A stretch of DNA of 64,000 nt from positions 1 through 64,000 of the forward strand of contig NZ_JAERRJ010000019.1 in the NCBI RefSeq assembly GCF_016741815.1. Reading direction: 5' to 3'. Positions 33,454-42,560 of the stretch are shown piece after piece (within the stretch, counting starts at the first letter, position 1; every line of letters starts with the position of its first letter). This stretch comes from Nocardia acididurans (GTDB taxonomy: Bacteria; Actinomycetota; Actinomycetes; Mycobacteriales; Mycobacteriaceae). A program made the translations under genes and the position numbers. Under the pieces are notes generated by a model, which saw only the letters and a list, made by a program, of their open reading frames with translations, ran no database searches and was not told the DNA's origin.

Positions 33454-35846
33454 CCGGTCGAGTGCGCGTCCGTCATCGACCACGAAACCCCGCCGACCGG
33501 TACACATCAAGGCGCCGACTCATCCGGCGCGCCCTGACCTGGGCGTTCGCCATCTTCGTGCTGCCTGCCCTCGTCGGATCCGTCGCGACCGCCCGTGCTC
33601 AGCCCACCGACGAGGTCCTGCATTCGAATCCTCCCATCACACTGCTGGGGTTGGGGGACCTCACCGACTCGCGCGGTATCAGAGTCAGTGAATACGCGCT
33701 GACGCTCAAGGACGGCGGCTTACTCCATCCCCGTAGCACCATTATCGCGTCATACATCAGTCTCGAATGGGCAGGACTGATGGTAATAGGAAGTATCCCG
33801 ATCTGGATCATGGTGATCATTATCAGCCTCGTATGGCTGCGCCCGTTCAGCGACGCCATGATTGCCGTCGGACAGCAGTTCTCCGACCGGTTCGACAATG
33901 TCGAAGTATTGATGTTCACCGCAACCGGAGGATCGGTCATCGTCGCATATTATCTCGTCCGAGGAAAATGGTCCAAAGCCGCGTTGAAAATCCTCATCAT
34001 GATCTTCATCGCGATTGTGGGACCATTCTTTCTGGCCAATCCTCTAGCCAAGACCTTCGCCCCCGACGGATTGTTCGCGCAAGGGCGCGATGTCGGCATG
34101 GTGGCGGCAGCGGGCCTCGCCGGCGAGGAGAACACCGACCCTAGGACACTGTATCGCAGAGTAGGCCAACGTTTGGTCGATTCGACGCTACGGGACCCCA
34201 CGCAATACCTGGATACGCTGAAGGTACCCAACGAAGCCTGCCAGGATGACTGGGACCGCTCCATGCGAAATAACAACCCAGATACGTTCCGAAATGCACT
34301 GCGACACTGCGATCCCAAAGCCTACGCGATCATCGACCGCGGCCCGGACCTCGACCAACTCGTCGCCGGACTGATCTTCCTGATATTCGCGCCTATTCCG
34401 GGCGTGATGATGTGCTATCTGGGATACAGATTTGTCTATACCGTCGCAGCAGGCGCATACCACGGCATCATGCTTGCCATCGGTTTGGCCGGCGGCGGAC
34501 TGGTGAACGAGAACATGATCATCCGATACGGCAGCGCGGCCGCCCTGGACCCTGTGCGGATTGCGTGCAACATCATTTTCCTCGGGGGCTACGCGGCCCT
34601 GTACGGGGACTTCATGAGCCAGGCGCGTGGCAGCGGGGTCACCAACGTGGTAACCAATATCGCACTCGCCGGAATCGTCCACATCATCGCGTTCGTCCTG
34701 CTACGTCGACTCAACCAAAGCCTCGACAGAACCGACCACTGGGTGGCCGACCGATTGGCCACGACAATGCAGGGCAGCCCAGCCGTGGGCGGAACGCCAC
34801 AACTAGGTATGGCCGATGCCCGTGCCGCAGGCAACGCCGGACATCACCTTGCATGGCTCACGGCAGCGATGAACCTCGCGCAGGGCGCCGTCCTTCTCGC
34901 CCATTCACCAGTCGGCCAGCAATTCTTCAGAAGACGAAATGCCCTGAATCGACTCTCTCACCTCGAGAACGCCGCGAGTGAAGCGAGCTGGACACAGCAA
35001 GCGATGCAGGGCGAACGGAATCTGATCGAAGCCAATCTCGGTTTCGCGGGCGATCGCGCACAAACCAACAACGCAGCAGCACGGTCACTCCATCAACCCG
35101 ATCTCGCCAACCCTGTCGCACGCGTGGGTGGGGCGCTGAGTCCTCACACCCTGGGCGGCCCCGGTGGGATCAACACGCCAGCCGGCGTAACCGCAGCGAT
35201 CCACAGTGCCTACACACTCGCAGGCGCCGATTCTACGAAAGCATTGAGCTACCTGACTGCTGCAGGATTCGACAACGAAGCGCTCAATCGCGCAGGACAT
35301 GAAGCACGAATATTTGTCGAGTCTACCGGGGACCAGCGGCTCCCGGAACGCTTGAGATTCGCAGTAAACGGCACACGGGGTTTCGAACTTCATCGAAATG
35401 ATGCGACGCTCCTCGAAATGGGTTTCAGCCTGAAGGACTATCGAGATTCGCTATCCGAAGCACCTATACTCACGCCCGCCCAAGAAATCGTGTTCAATGA
35501 CTACATGAAGAATCCCTTGGCGGAGAATATGGCGAGCCTCATCGACTCAACCAAGATGCCGAAGCACCACAATCGGCCGGGAACTGCGATAGTTCCGAGA
35601 TCAGGAAACACGCTGTATCATATAAATCCCACTGATGCCAACAATGTCGTCGCCGCCATCGGCGTCCGTCATGCCGACGATGCGCTCAAAGCTTACAACG
35701 AGCTACTCAACGCTGGCCCGGTGGGCTTCTATTCTCCGGTCGTCGATCAACGATTGGACGAGGTCAGAAGACATGTGGCCAAAGCCATGAGGTCCGAAAT
35801 GTGGGCTGCCGGCACTGCTCCCTCCACCTCAACACCAGCATGGTGA
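33450..35846 (+). CDS. VirB6/TcpH-like polytopic membrane protein
   Basis: 798 residues. A signal-like first helix (LTWAFAIFVLPALVGSVATARA) is followed by further membrane segments: MVIGSIPIWIMVIIISLVWL, ILIMIFIAIVGPFFLA, LIFLIFAPIPGVMMCYLGY, AGAYHGIMLAIGLAGG, FLGGYAALYGDF and NIALAGIVHIIAFVLL. After about residue 430 a soluble C-terminal half begins, largely helical, with a Gly/Pro hinge (LSPHTLGGPGGINTPAG). This is the layout of VirB6/TrbL/TcpH channel proteins in Gram-positive conjugation. The start overlaps the ATPase stop by 4 bases. The long soluble tail could reach other transfer components. Confidence 0.78.
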   Translation: MTGRVRVRHRPRNPADRYTSRRRLIRRALTWAFAIFVLPALVGSVATARAQPTDEVLHSNPPITLLGLGDLTDSRGIRVSEYALTLKDGGLLHPRSTIIASYISLEWAGLMVIGSIPIWIMVIIISLVWLRPFSDAMIAVGQQFSDRFDNVEVLMFTATGGSVIVAYYLVRGKWSKAALKILIMIFIAIVGPFFLANPLAKTFAPDGLFAQGRDVGMVAAAGLAGEENTDPRTLYRRVGQRLVDSTLRDPTQYLDTLKVPNEACQDDWDRSMRNNNPDTFRNALRHCDPKAYAIIDRGPDLDQLVAGLIFLIFAPIPGVMMCYLGYRFVYTVAAGAYHGIMLAIGLAGGGLVNENMIIRYGSAAALDPVRIACNIIFLGGYAALYGDFMSQARGSGVTNVVTNIALAGIVHIIAFVLLRRLNQSLDRTDHWVADRLATTMQGSPAVGGTPQLGMADARAAGNAGHHLAWLTAAMNLAQGAVLLAHSPVGQQFFRRRNALNRLSHLENAASEASWTQQAMQGERNLIEANLGFAGDRAQTNNAAARSLHQPDLANPVARVGGALSPHTLGGPGGINTPAGVTAAIHSAYTLAGADSTKALSYLTAAGFDNEALNRAGHEARIFVESTGDQRLPERLRFAVNGTRGFELHRNDATLLEMGFSLKDYRDSLSEAPILTPAQEIVFNDYMKNPLAENMASLIDSTKMPKHHNRPGTAIVPRSGNTLYHINPTDANNVVAAIGVRHADDALKAYNELLNAGPVGFYSPVVDQRLDEVRRHVAKAMRSEMWAAGTAPSTSTPAW

Positions 35847-35852
35847 GGCACC

Positions 35853-36677
35853 GTGAAGCGCGAGTTGAAAGCGTTGTTGTATGTCGCGATCGTTCTCATA
35901 CTGCTCGTCGTCGGCACCTTGGTTGTCATCCTCGCCATGGTCGCGTCGATTACCACGTCGAGTGCACAACAACTCCAGTGCCAATGCGATGCCGCTATCG
36001 GACCGGATCGATCCATCCCGGCAACGCCTGGCTCGTGTGCCCCGCAAACAACGGCCACCCCGCAATCCCACACGTCGGCGCCCGCAAGAATCGTCTGGAC
36101 AGACCTGGAAGTGGACCCCCCCGATCGGCACGTCTCGCCACGGCTTCACGCATGTCTGAACGCCCTCCAAGAGGCACCTCCGCAACTGCCGCCGCTACAG
36201 ACCGTCGCCACCGGACCCGCCATCTCCTGCGTCGGGGAACTCATCCACCGGATCCGCGAGCCGTCACCCCGACCTGCTCCTCAATGGAACGCCCTCGCAA
36301 ATCTCAACCGCGAGCTCGTCTTTCGCGCCGCGGAGCGACTCACCACCGGAGTATGTACCCTCGAGCCGACGTCCGTGATCCACGGCACCGGTACCTGCAA
36401 AGGATCGTCGGTGACCGACCCGCTCCCGGTCCGGGGAAAGCTGGTACTTCCCGCGACCCTCGACCGCCAAGCACGCTGCGGACAACGAGTCGACCGCTCC
36501 GCGATATCCGCAGGAGATCTCGTGTACTGGCGCTATGTCAACCACGGGGCCACACGAACGGGAATCGCGGCCGGGCCCAGCAGCCTCCTGACACTCGATC
36601 AGCATGGACGATTCAGTATCCAGCCGATTCCGGACGCCGACGATCTGATGATCAAGCGCGTACTGCCCACCGGATAA
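35853..36677 (+). CDS. membrane-anchored protein with degenerate NlpC/P60-like end
   Basis: 274 residues from GTG 35853, 6 bases after virB6. One N-terminal membrane helix (LLYVAIVLILLVVGTLVVILAM) is followed by an extracytoplasmic Cys-containing domain (QLQCQCDAA, RLHACLNALQ, ISCVGELIHRI, VCTLEP, GTCKG, ARCGQRV). The C-terminal ISAGDLVYWRYVNHG resembles the 'pGDLvff...HvGi' part of NlpC/P60 domains, but no catalytic Cys in a DCSG motif is present. It may be an inactive wall-binding component or a stabilising factor of the T4SS channel. Position in the operon suggests a role in transfer. Confidence 0.55.
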   Translation: MKRELKALLYVAIVLILLVVGTLVVILAMVASITTSSAQQLQCQCDAAIGPDRSIPATPGSCAPQTTATPQSHTSAPARIVWTDLEVDPPDRHVSPRLHACLNALQEAPPQLPPLQTVATGPAISCVGELIHRIREPSPRPAPQWNALANLNRELVFRAAERLTTGVCTLEPTSVIHGTGTCKGSSVTDPLPVRGKLVLPATLDRQARCGQRVDRSAISAGDLVYWRYVNHGATRTGIAAGPSSLLTLDQHGRFSIQPIPDADDLMIKRVLPTG

Positions 36678-36690
36678 CCGGGATCGACAC

Positions 36691-37803
36691 ATGAACACCG
36701 GCCCCTCAGCGACACCCGGCACAACCGCGGCGGCAACCAGCCAGCCCGCCAGAAAACCTCCCGGCATGGCCACAACCGCCATCAGCCCCGTGGCAAACGT
36801 ACGCTCGGCACGAGGACCAGCCAACGGGATTCCAGTGCCCGGACAGGAGCTGCGTGCCCCGAGCCCGCCATCCTCACGTCACGGCCAAGCCGCCGCCACC
36901 CATGCGGGCGACACAACCGTGCTGGCGCTCGGCATGCCCGCGCTCTATACCCTCGCCACTCTGGCGCAGCGATTCGGCACCCACATCCCGGCCCCGGTCG
37001 ATTCATCCTCGCACGTGCCCGAAACACGGGCACCTCGTGAATTCGCCGGATCGGCGGTTGTCGCTGCCTATGCGGATCGGGCAACCGCCCTCTCCGCCGA
37101 TACGCGCGCACTCGCAACCTTCGATTCGGAGCTGGCGCGGATACTCGGCCGGACCGCGACCGACACTCTCGGCGGGCGCGCCGCAGTCCAGTCGATTCTC
37201 GCCGAGGTCAACACCGCGATCACCGCACTCGGAGCACAGACCGACACACCCGCGGTGCGCGCGATGCTCGCCACCATCGTCAACGCCGCGCTTGCTCGCG
37301 CAGACAACGTCCTTGACCGAGGACGTTCTCAATCCTCAACCAACGCCGACCAAGTAGCCCGGCTCACCCAACAGTACTTCGAGCGCCGAAGTTCCTCGCC
37401 CGCAGCAACATACAGCGGACAAAAGGCCCCACTGAACCAACCCACAGGTACTCAACGCCAGTGGATCGACGAAGCACTGCGTGTACTCGCACAACATGGA
37501 TACGACACGCGCCGCATCGACCCCACAGCTATCGCCACAATCATCGAACATGAATCCAGCGGCAACCCGCACGCGATCAATTTGTGGGACAGCAACGCCG
37601 CCGCCGGCACCCCCTCCAAAGGGTTGATGCAGACCATCGACTCAACCTTTGCCGTGCACTCCCTCCCCGGCCACCGTGATATCTGGAATCCGGTCGACAA
37701 CATCATCGCCGGCGTGCGCTACTCGATCGATCGCTACGGCTCGCTCGAGAACGTTCCAGGAATACGGGCCATGAACAGTGGCGGCGGCTACATAGGCTAC
37801 TGA
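36691..37803 (+). CDS. SLT-type lytic transglycosylase without signal peptide
   Basis: 370 residues from ATG 36691. The N-terminal 70 residues are Pro/Ser/Ala-rich; the middle (about 90-240) is helical with low-complexity (GSAVVAAYADRATALSADTR, VARLTQQYFERRSS), as in WXG100-like secretion domains. The C-terminal 110 residues are an SLT domain with IIEHESSGNPHAIN (catalytic Glu in 'ESSGNp'), SKGLMQTIDSTF and DNIIAGVRYSIDRYG. SLT enzymes cut peptidoglycan glycan strands so a channel can pass the wall. There is no Sec signal or membrane helix; export through the ESX system encoded nearby would explain this (inference). Confidence 0.82.
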   Translation: MNTGPSATPGTTAAATSQPARKPPGMATTAISPVANVRSARGPANGIPVPGQELRAPSPPSSRHGQAAATHAGDTTVLALGMPALYTLATLAQRFGTHIPAPVDSSSHVPETRAPREFAGSAVVAAYADRATALSADTRALATFDSELARILGRTATDTLGGRAAVQSILAEVNTAITALGAQTDTPAVRAMLATIVNAALARADNVLDRGRSQSSTNADQVARLTQQYFERRSSSPAATYSGQKAPLNQPTGTQRQWIDEALRVLAQHGYDTRRIDPTAIATIIEHESSGNPHAINLWDSNAAAGTPSKGLMQTIDSTFAVHSLPGHRDIWNPVDNIIAGVRYSIDRYGSLENVPGIRAMNSGGGYIGY

Positions 37804-37848
37804 CACCAGATCCTTGACCCTCCCACCGCAGTTGATCGTTGATCGCAC

Positions 37849-37864
37849 TTCCCACCCACGGGAA
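37849..37864. promoter_or_regulatory. Box A palindrome, copy 2
   Basis: TTCCC-ACCCAC-GGGAA, 56 bases before ATG 37920. The 12-base stretch after it is nearly the same as after copy 3, reflecting a tandem duplication. Confidence 0.68.
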
Positions 37865-37919
37865 TCGAAGACAATCGCATTGTCCGATACTGGCAATCGA
37901 ACCTGGGGAGCCTCGGCGC

Positions 37920-38489
37920 ATGGCGATCACGTGGAACGACGTGTGGCAACGAATCCCGGGATTGTCGATACCCGAATTCTCCGCCGCGACAACGGCCTTC
38001 CTTCCCGTTGCGGGTGGTGCTGTATTGCGGAAGCTCGACCCGACAGATACCAGCCTGCGGGCTGGATCAGACGATGGCTCGACTACCGGAGGCACAGCCC
38101 TCGCAATAGCGGAGATCGCATACGCCGGCCTGGTAGGCCCTTTGGGAAAGGCTTTTATTCCGCTGATCGGCGCTCCAGTTTTCGGAGCCGGTCCGATTCT
38201 GGTCTCGAACTTTGTCACCGAGAAAGTCAAACGGCTGATCGGTGCAGAAAAAGAAGGCGTGTGGGTGGAAGGAATTGACGAGGGACACGGAGGAGGAAGC
38301 CATATGATCGGAGCCGTGCACGCTCGCGGAAAATGGGTGGGAACACCACGAGAAGAGGCACCTTTTCGGCCGATAAATGGCTCTGGTTGGCTATTCCTGC
38401 CGGACGTCGTATCCGACTCTACGGCGAATTTCATAGATAGGAGCGATGGAGTCGGTGCTGGCGGACGAGGCAGGGGCGAGTCATCGTGA
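37920..38489 (+). CDS. unknown protein, first gene of duplicated module (copy 1)
   Basis: 189 residues from ATG 37920, starting MAITWNDVWQRIPG. The middle is Gly/Ala-rich with hydrophobic helices (GTALAIAEIAYAGLVGPLGK, FGAGPILVSNFVTEKVKRLI). The C-terminal part WVGTPREEAPFRP, then GWLFLPDVVSDSTANFIDR, is shared with the gene at 38775, which starts MAITWHDAFR. No family recognised. No signal peptide. It overlaps the next (broken) gene by 4 bases. The two copies probably make secretion-related partners of the long helical protein encoded downstream. Confidence 0.62.
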   Translation: MAITWNDVWQRIPGLSIPEFSAATTAFLPVAGGAVLRKLDPTDTSLRAGSDDGSTTGGTALAIAEIAYAGLVGPLGKAFIPLIGAPVFGAGPILVSNFVTEKVKRLIGAEKEGVWVEGIDEGHGGGSHMIGAVHARGKWVGTPREEAPFRPINGSGWLFLPDVVSDSTANFIDRSDGVGAGGRGRGESS

Positions 38490-38611
38490 CCGACATGTCG
38501 TTCACCGCCCGGGTCTTCGATACCGGGACAAATTCGGGAAAGACGTTCCGAACGAACGCGTACTCGCTACAGCACCGAGCCTGACCGTCGCTCGAGAACG
38601 TGCTGGGGATC
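38486..38611 (+). pseudogene. decayed second gene of the duplicated module
   Basis: A GTG at 38486 overlaps the previous stop. The product would begin VTDMSFTARVFDT and end after 32 codons. After a frameshift near 38525 the similarity to the intact gene at 39284 resumes: YRDKFGKDVPNERVLATAPSLTVARE against TWDKFGKKDPEPLELLSAPTLTLGG. Similarity then ends near 38611. The downstream 90 bases to the next Box A carry no gene. This is the 5' stub of a tandem copy. Confidence 0.75.
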
Positions 38612-38704
38612 CAAGCGCTCGGCGCGGGCGATCGCCGTGTTGGTTACCAGCCGTGGCCAAAGCTGACAGTCGGCTGCGCTTCGCGGGAAGCTCCGTTGCC
38701 CTGC

Positions 38705-38720
38705 TTCCCATCAGCGGGAA
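38705..38720. promoter_or_regulatory. Box A palindrome, copy 3
   Basis: TTCCC-ATCAGC-GGGAA, 55 bases before ATG 38775; the site, the following GGGAATCGA-GACAATC-CA and the start codon context all match copy 2. Confidence 0.68.
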
Positions 38721-38774
38721 TCGACGACAATCACAATTGGCGAAGCGGGGAAGAGACTTTGGGAGCTGAGGAGC

Positions 38775-39281
38775 ATGGCGATCACCTGGCACGATGCGTT
38801 CCGAGCGGCTAACAGGTCGCTGGCACTTGAAATAGCTCGGGCCGCTTACTCTCCCCTGCCGATATTGGGGACAGTCGCACGTACGATCGCTCCACGAATA
38901 GAAGCCAACGCAGAGAACAGCCAAGACAGCGGGAACCTCACTCCGGCTGAAATTATTCTATGGGGCGCATACTTCGGCCCAGCAGGATTTATCGCTGCAG
39001 CTTCATATCAGGCGCAACGCGATGCATACAACGCTGCCGCTTCTAAGAAAGAGACGCGAGTAGTCGGTACCCGCGAAACCACAGCAAGCACCGATGCGGG
39101 TGCGGGTGCGGGTGGAACATGGGTGGGAGAACCACGGAAAGAGGCTCCTTTCCTGCCGAGGAAGAAAGACGAAGGTTGGCTCTTCCTTCCCCGTTTCGTA
39201 TCCGAGGGTACGGCGCTGTTCGTCGACAAACTCGCTCTGCAGGGAAGACCCAGTGCGGGAATCCAGGGAGGAGACCGATAG
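38775..39281 (+). CDS. unknown protein, first gene of duplicated module (copy 2)
   Basis: 168 residues with GAGG before ATG 38775. Same plan as the protein at 37920: start MAITWHDAFRAAN, hydrophobic middle (ILWGAYFGPAGFIAAASYQA), linker with Ala/Gly/Thr repeats, then TWVGEPRKEAPFLP and GWLFLPRFVSEGTALFVDK. The two proteins diverge strongly outside the ends, so the duplication is old. The GTG of the next gene lies 2 bases after its stop region with a GGGAGGAG ribosome site. No family recognised; it may be a small partner of the downstream substrate-like protein. Confidence 0.65.
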   Translation: MAITWHDAFRAANRSLALEIARAAYSPLPILGTVARTIAPRIEANAENSQDSGNLTPAEIILWGAYFGPAGFIAAASYQAQRDAYNAAASKKETRVVGTRETTASTDAGAGAGGTWVGEPRKEAPFLPRKKDEGWLFLPRFVSEGTALFVDKLALQGRPSAGIQGGDR

Positions 39282-39283
39282 AA

Positions 39284-40732
39284 GTGAGCGACGAACAATC
39301 GTTCACCGAGTGGGTTCTGGACACCTGGGACAAGTTCGGGAAGAAGGATCCGGAGCCGCTCGAACTCCTTTCCGCTCCAACTCTCACCCTCGGTGGTAAC
39401 CTCCCTCAGGGCGATACCGGCTTCCGATGGACCTCGGCTGTCGAAGCCATGAATACCTATGCAGCGGGCTTCAACACTATCGACGACAAGGTCAGAGATC
39501 TTGTCAATGTCCGCATTCCCGAGATCAACCAGGCAGCCAGAGCCAGCATCAAGGCGCTGATCGAGGCAATCAACCGCTGGGCACTTCAGGCCCAGAGCGA
39601 ACCGGAATACATCGAAGCCATAACCCGCGGTTTCGGTGAAGTCCAGGGGGTCTTCGATCGAGTCGACGAAGAGATGTGGTGGCTCGCCGAGAAGAAACTG
39701 ATGGAAGATGATCTGAAGGGAACCAGAAACAACGGAGACGGGCAGAACGGCGGAATGCCCGACCCAGACGACATTCCAGAACTGCCTCCGATACCGGACC
39801 CCCCACCGCTACCTGATCCCACACCGCTACCCGAACCGACACCGGTTCCTACGCCGACACCGGTCCCCGACCTGCCCGGCCTCGGGTCGGGCGGGCAAGG
39901 AAACGGCGGTGGATCGACGGGCATGCTGGGCATGGGCAACGATCTGATGAGCCAGCTCATGACTCAGATGGCCATGCGGAACCTCTTCGACCGCGGATCA
40001 TCGTTCGACGATCGCGACGAACTGGAGCGGGGGCGCCGCGACTTCGAACGCGACTCCGAGCTCACCGCCTTGCCGCCGGTCCAGACCACGGCACCCGCCG
40101 CGGCCACCCCGTGGACGACCTCGAACCCGCCCCCGGTCACCGTTCAACCCGCGGCCGCCGCCGAGGTGGCTCCCGCCGGCACAGTCCCCGGCGAGGGGTC
40201 GGGTTCTCAGACCGGCACACGCGTCCCCGACGCCGACGGCAATGTGGACTACCCCTTCTACGACAACCGCTCGCAACGGGTTTCGGCGATCGTCGCCCAG
40301 GCTCTGGACGTCGCGTTCGCCAGCACGGACAGCACCAGCGCCCAGATCGCCTACGCCGGGACCACCGCCCGCTGGGCAGAAGCCGAAGAAGGCACGCCCG
40401 AACGCGCCGGTAGCCCGGTCGGGCCCTTCGAAGTGATGACCGGCGACGTCGCGACCTGGACCAAACGGTCAGCGATGGTGGTCTCCTTCGGATCCGACGG
40501 CACCGGCACCATCGAAGCCATCATCGACGGACAGTTTCAGATCCTCGAGGTGCACGACGCCACCGGTGAGCTCCAGATGTCGGGCAAGGACGGCGACTTC
40601 GGCATGTTCGCCGGATTCTGTCACCCCCCGGGCATCGAGATGTCCAATGCTTCGGCCGCCGCCGACACCGCTCCTACGCCCGGCGCCGGCGAGCAGTCAC
40701 CGGTCCTTCCCGCCGACGCGTTGCCCGCCTAG
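39284..40732 (+). CDS. helical/proline-rich ESX-substrate-like protein with degenerate NlpC/P60-like end
   Basis: 482 residues from GTG 39284. Residues about 45-150 form long helices (WTSAVEAMNTYAAGFNTIDD, INQAARASIKALIEAINRWA, VQGVFDRVDEEMWWLAEKKL) as in WXG100/PPE-like domains. A Pro/Asp-Pro-Thr repeat tract follows (about 165-205), then a second low-complexity part, and finally a C-terminal domain with TSAQIAYAGTTARW and VMTGDVATWTKRSAMVVSFG. That end resembles the protein at 53783 and looks like an NlpC/P60 fold lacking Cys and His catalytic residues. No signal peptide. Export by the ESX system and a wall-linked role are inferred. Confidence 0.6.
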   Translation: MSDEQSFTEWVLDTWDKFGKKDPEPLELLSAPTLTLGGNLPQGDTGFRWTSAVEAMNTYAAGFNTIDDKVRDLVNVRIPEINQAARASIKALIEAINRWALQAQSEPEYIEAITRGFGEVQGVFDRVDEEMWWLAEKKLMEDDLKGTRNNGDGQNGGMPDPDDIPELPPIPDPPPLPDPTPLPEPTPVPTPTPVPDLPGLGSGGQGNGGGSTGMLGMGNDLMSQLMTQMAMRNLFDRGSSFDDRDELERGRRDFERDSELTALPPVQTTAPAAATPWTTSNPPPVTVQPAAAAEVAPAGTVPGEGSGSQTGTRVPDADGNVDYPFYDNRSQRVSAIVAQALDVAFASTDSTSAQIAYAGTTARWAEAEEGTPERAGSPVGPFEVMTGDVATWTKRSAMVVSFGSDGTGTIEAIIDGQFQILEVHDATGELQMSGKDGDFGMFAGFCHPPGIEMSNASAAADTAPTPGAGEQSPVLPADALPA

Positions 40733-40761
40733 TCCGCCCCTCCCGTAATGAAGGTGAAGCC

Positions 40762-42228
40762 ATGAACCTCCACGTGAGTCCCGACGACCTCGACGGGATC
40801 GCCACCTCCATGGCCGCCACCGCTCGCGAACTCGCCCGCACCACACCGCGCCAGTGGTTCCGAGGTGCAGGCACCGACGATGGATCCCGGGCGATGGGGG
40901 AGTGGACCAACCACCATCTCGCAGCCATCAAGCAGACCATCGAAAACTGCTGCAACGCAATCCAAGACACCCACGACAAGCTCAGAATCGCCGCGGCGGA
41001 ATACCGGCGCGCCGACGCCCAGGGTGCCGCGGCGCTCGGCGCACCGGGCGGGGACACATCCGCGCGGCCGGTCGCACTGCCTCCCCTCTCCGTGCCGACG
41101 ACCCCCCCACCGCGGCAGGCCAGCCAACAAGCCAATCTGACGTCCGAAGCCTTGGCACGCCAGCTCAACAACGGTCCCGGCCCCGAACACGCCCGCCAGC
41201 TCGCCGCGGACCTACGGGCTTTCCGCTCGGGACCCCAGCAGGACGCCGATAATGGGTTGCGCGGACTGCAACAGCGCCTCCCTGATGCCTGGCGGCCCAA
41301 CGGTGCCGGGGCGGCCGCCGAAGTCTCCCGGCACCGAGACAGCCTCGACCGCGTCGGGACACGACTCGACGCACTCGCGACCGCGCTCGACCGGTACCGT
41401 CAGGCATTTCTGACCGCACAGAACACCCATCCCAAGCCCGGAGAGATCCAGCAAGCATGGGAGGAGCTGCAAGCAGCGCTGCGCGGCAAGGACGACCTCG
41501 CCGTCCAGCAAGCATTGGACAGATACAACGAGTTGCGCGAGCGCTCGCTTCGTACCGCCGACAACTACTTTTCCGAAGTCGGCGACAGCACCACAGCCAC
41601 GAACAAGCCCGGCGATCAGCCCGAGGACGAGAAACCTCCCGCCAACACCGGATCCACCGGCAGCGACAGCATGACTTCGATGCTCCCGCTGCTGCTCAAC
41701 AGTCTTGCCTCCAACGCGCTTTCCTCCGACAGCGAATCCGCCCTCGACGACGCCTACTACGACGACGAACTACTCGATGACTATCTGCCGGCCTACGACA
41801 CCAGCGGATACGCCGGCGGTGGGGGCGGCTACTACGGATCCCCGGGCACCACGGTCTCCGGCGCCGCGACAGGGTCGAGCGTTCCTTTCGGCACGCTGCC
41901 GGTGACAGCCAATACTGCGGCCGTAGCTGCCACGTCCGGACCTCGAGCACCGGTCCTCGATGCCTACAACCCGAATGCCGCGACCAGCACCAACCCCACC
42001 CGCGCAGGATCGGGCTACATGCCCGGCTACTTCCCGCCCGGTATGGCCGGTGCCGGAGCAAACGGCAACGGCAACGACCGCCCCCGCGTCAAAGAATGGC
42101 ATCCCGACCGGCTCATGTACGAGGACAAGACGCAGAGTGTCGAGCAGGTCATCGGCGACAAGCCCACCATCAGACCCACCGTCACCCCGCCCACACCCGC
42201 GACAAGTCCGACCGGAGCCACGCCATGA
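40762..42228 (+). CDS. long ESX-substrate-like protein with tandem helical domains
   Basis: 488 residues with AAGGTG before ATG 40762. The first 95 residues match the WXG100/EspB-like pattern: MNLHVSPDDLDGIATSMAAT, the W-containing turn TPRQWFRGAG, then AAIKQTIENCCNAIQDTHDK and LRIAAAEYRRADAQ. A second helical region (about 135-270) repeats this layout (LDRVGTRLDALATALDRYRQ). The rest is Gly/Tyr/Ser-rich (YAGGGGGYYGSPG) and ends in WHPDRLMYEDKTQSVEQVIG. No enzymatic motif. The protein resembles secreted ESX effectors and has no Sec signal. The end overlaps the next gene by 4 bases (ATGA). Confidence 0.65.
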   Translation: MNLHVSPDDLDGIATSMAATARELARTTPRQWFRGAGTDDGSRAMGEWTNHHLAAIKQTIENCCNAIQDTHDKLRIAAAEYRRADAQGAAALGAPGGDTSARPVALPPLSVPTTPPPRQASQQANLTSEALARQLNNGPGPEHARQLAADLRAFRSGPQQDADNGLRGLQQRLPDAWRPNGAGAAAEVSRHRDSLDRVGTRLDALATALDRYRQAFLTAQNTHPKPGEIQQAWEELQAALRGKDDLAVQQALDRYNELRERSLRTADNYFSEVGDSTTATNKPGDQPEDEKPPANTGSTGSDSMTSMLPLLLNSLASNALSSDSESALDDAYYDDELLDDYLPAYDTSGYAGGGGGYYGSPGTTVSGAATGSSVPFGTLPVTANTAAVAATSGPRAPVLDAYNPNAATSTNPTRAGSGYMPGYFPPGMAGAGANGNGNDRPRVKEWHPDRLMYEDKTQSVEQVIGDKPTIRPTVTPPTPATSPTGATP

Positions 42229-42560
42229 GCGACATCCATCCCGACGTACAAGCCGCACTCGACATGGCCCGCGACCTCCGCCACCGCATCGCCGACCTGC
42301 GAGAACGCATCGACGCCATCCGCGCTCGCCGCCCTTCACCCAGCGGCGCGGTGATCCCCGAGGTCGACGCGCTGGGCCGGCTCACCGCCCTCTACATCGC
42401 ACCGGGCACCGTCGACCGCTTCACCAGCGACGCACTGGTCGACGAGATCATGGCCGCCATCCGCGACAGCAGCGCCGACGCCGCACGCCAACATCAGGCG
42501 CTGATGCACGAATTCACCACCTCCGAACCCGCCACCACGCCCAGCGAGACCCGCGCATGA
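42225..42560 (+). CDS. YbaB/EspL-like small protein
   Basis: 111 residues. A helical N-terminus (VQAALDMARDLRHRIADLRE) is followed by a strand segment GAVIPEVDALGRLTALYIAP and a C-terminal helix DALVDEIMAAIRDSSADAAR: the 'V.v..dg.G.l..l.i....' core of YbaB/EbfC proteins. EspL of the ESX-1 locus has the same fold and stabilises or chaperones ESX substrates. The gene overlaps both neighbours by 4 bases, so it is translated together with the long protein before it and the 228-residue protein after it. Confidence 0.65.
   Translation: MSDIHPDVQAALDMARDLRHRIADLRERIDAIRARRPSPSGAVIPEVDALGRLTALYIAPGTVDRFTSDALVDEIMAAIRDSSADAARQHQALMHEFTTSEPATTPSETRA

Noticed and set aside
39780..39880. Short tandem repeat resembling a CRISPR or iteron array
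   Set aside because: The repeated CCGAACCGACACCG-like units encode the Pro/Thr-rich linker of the 39284 protein in frame; unit length and spacing follow codons. No CRISPR array was seen anywhere in the window.
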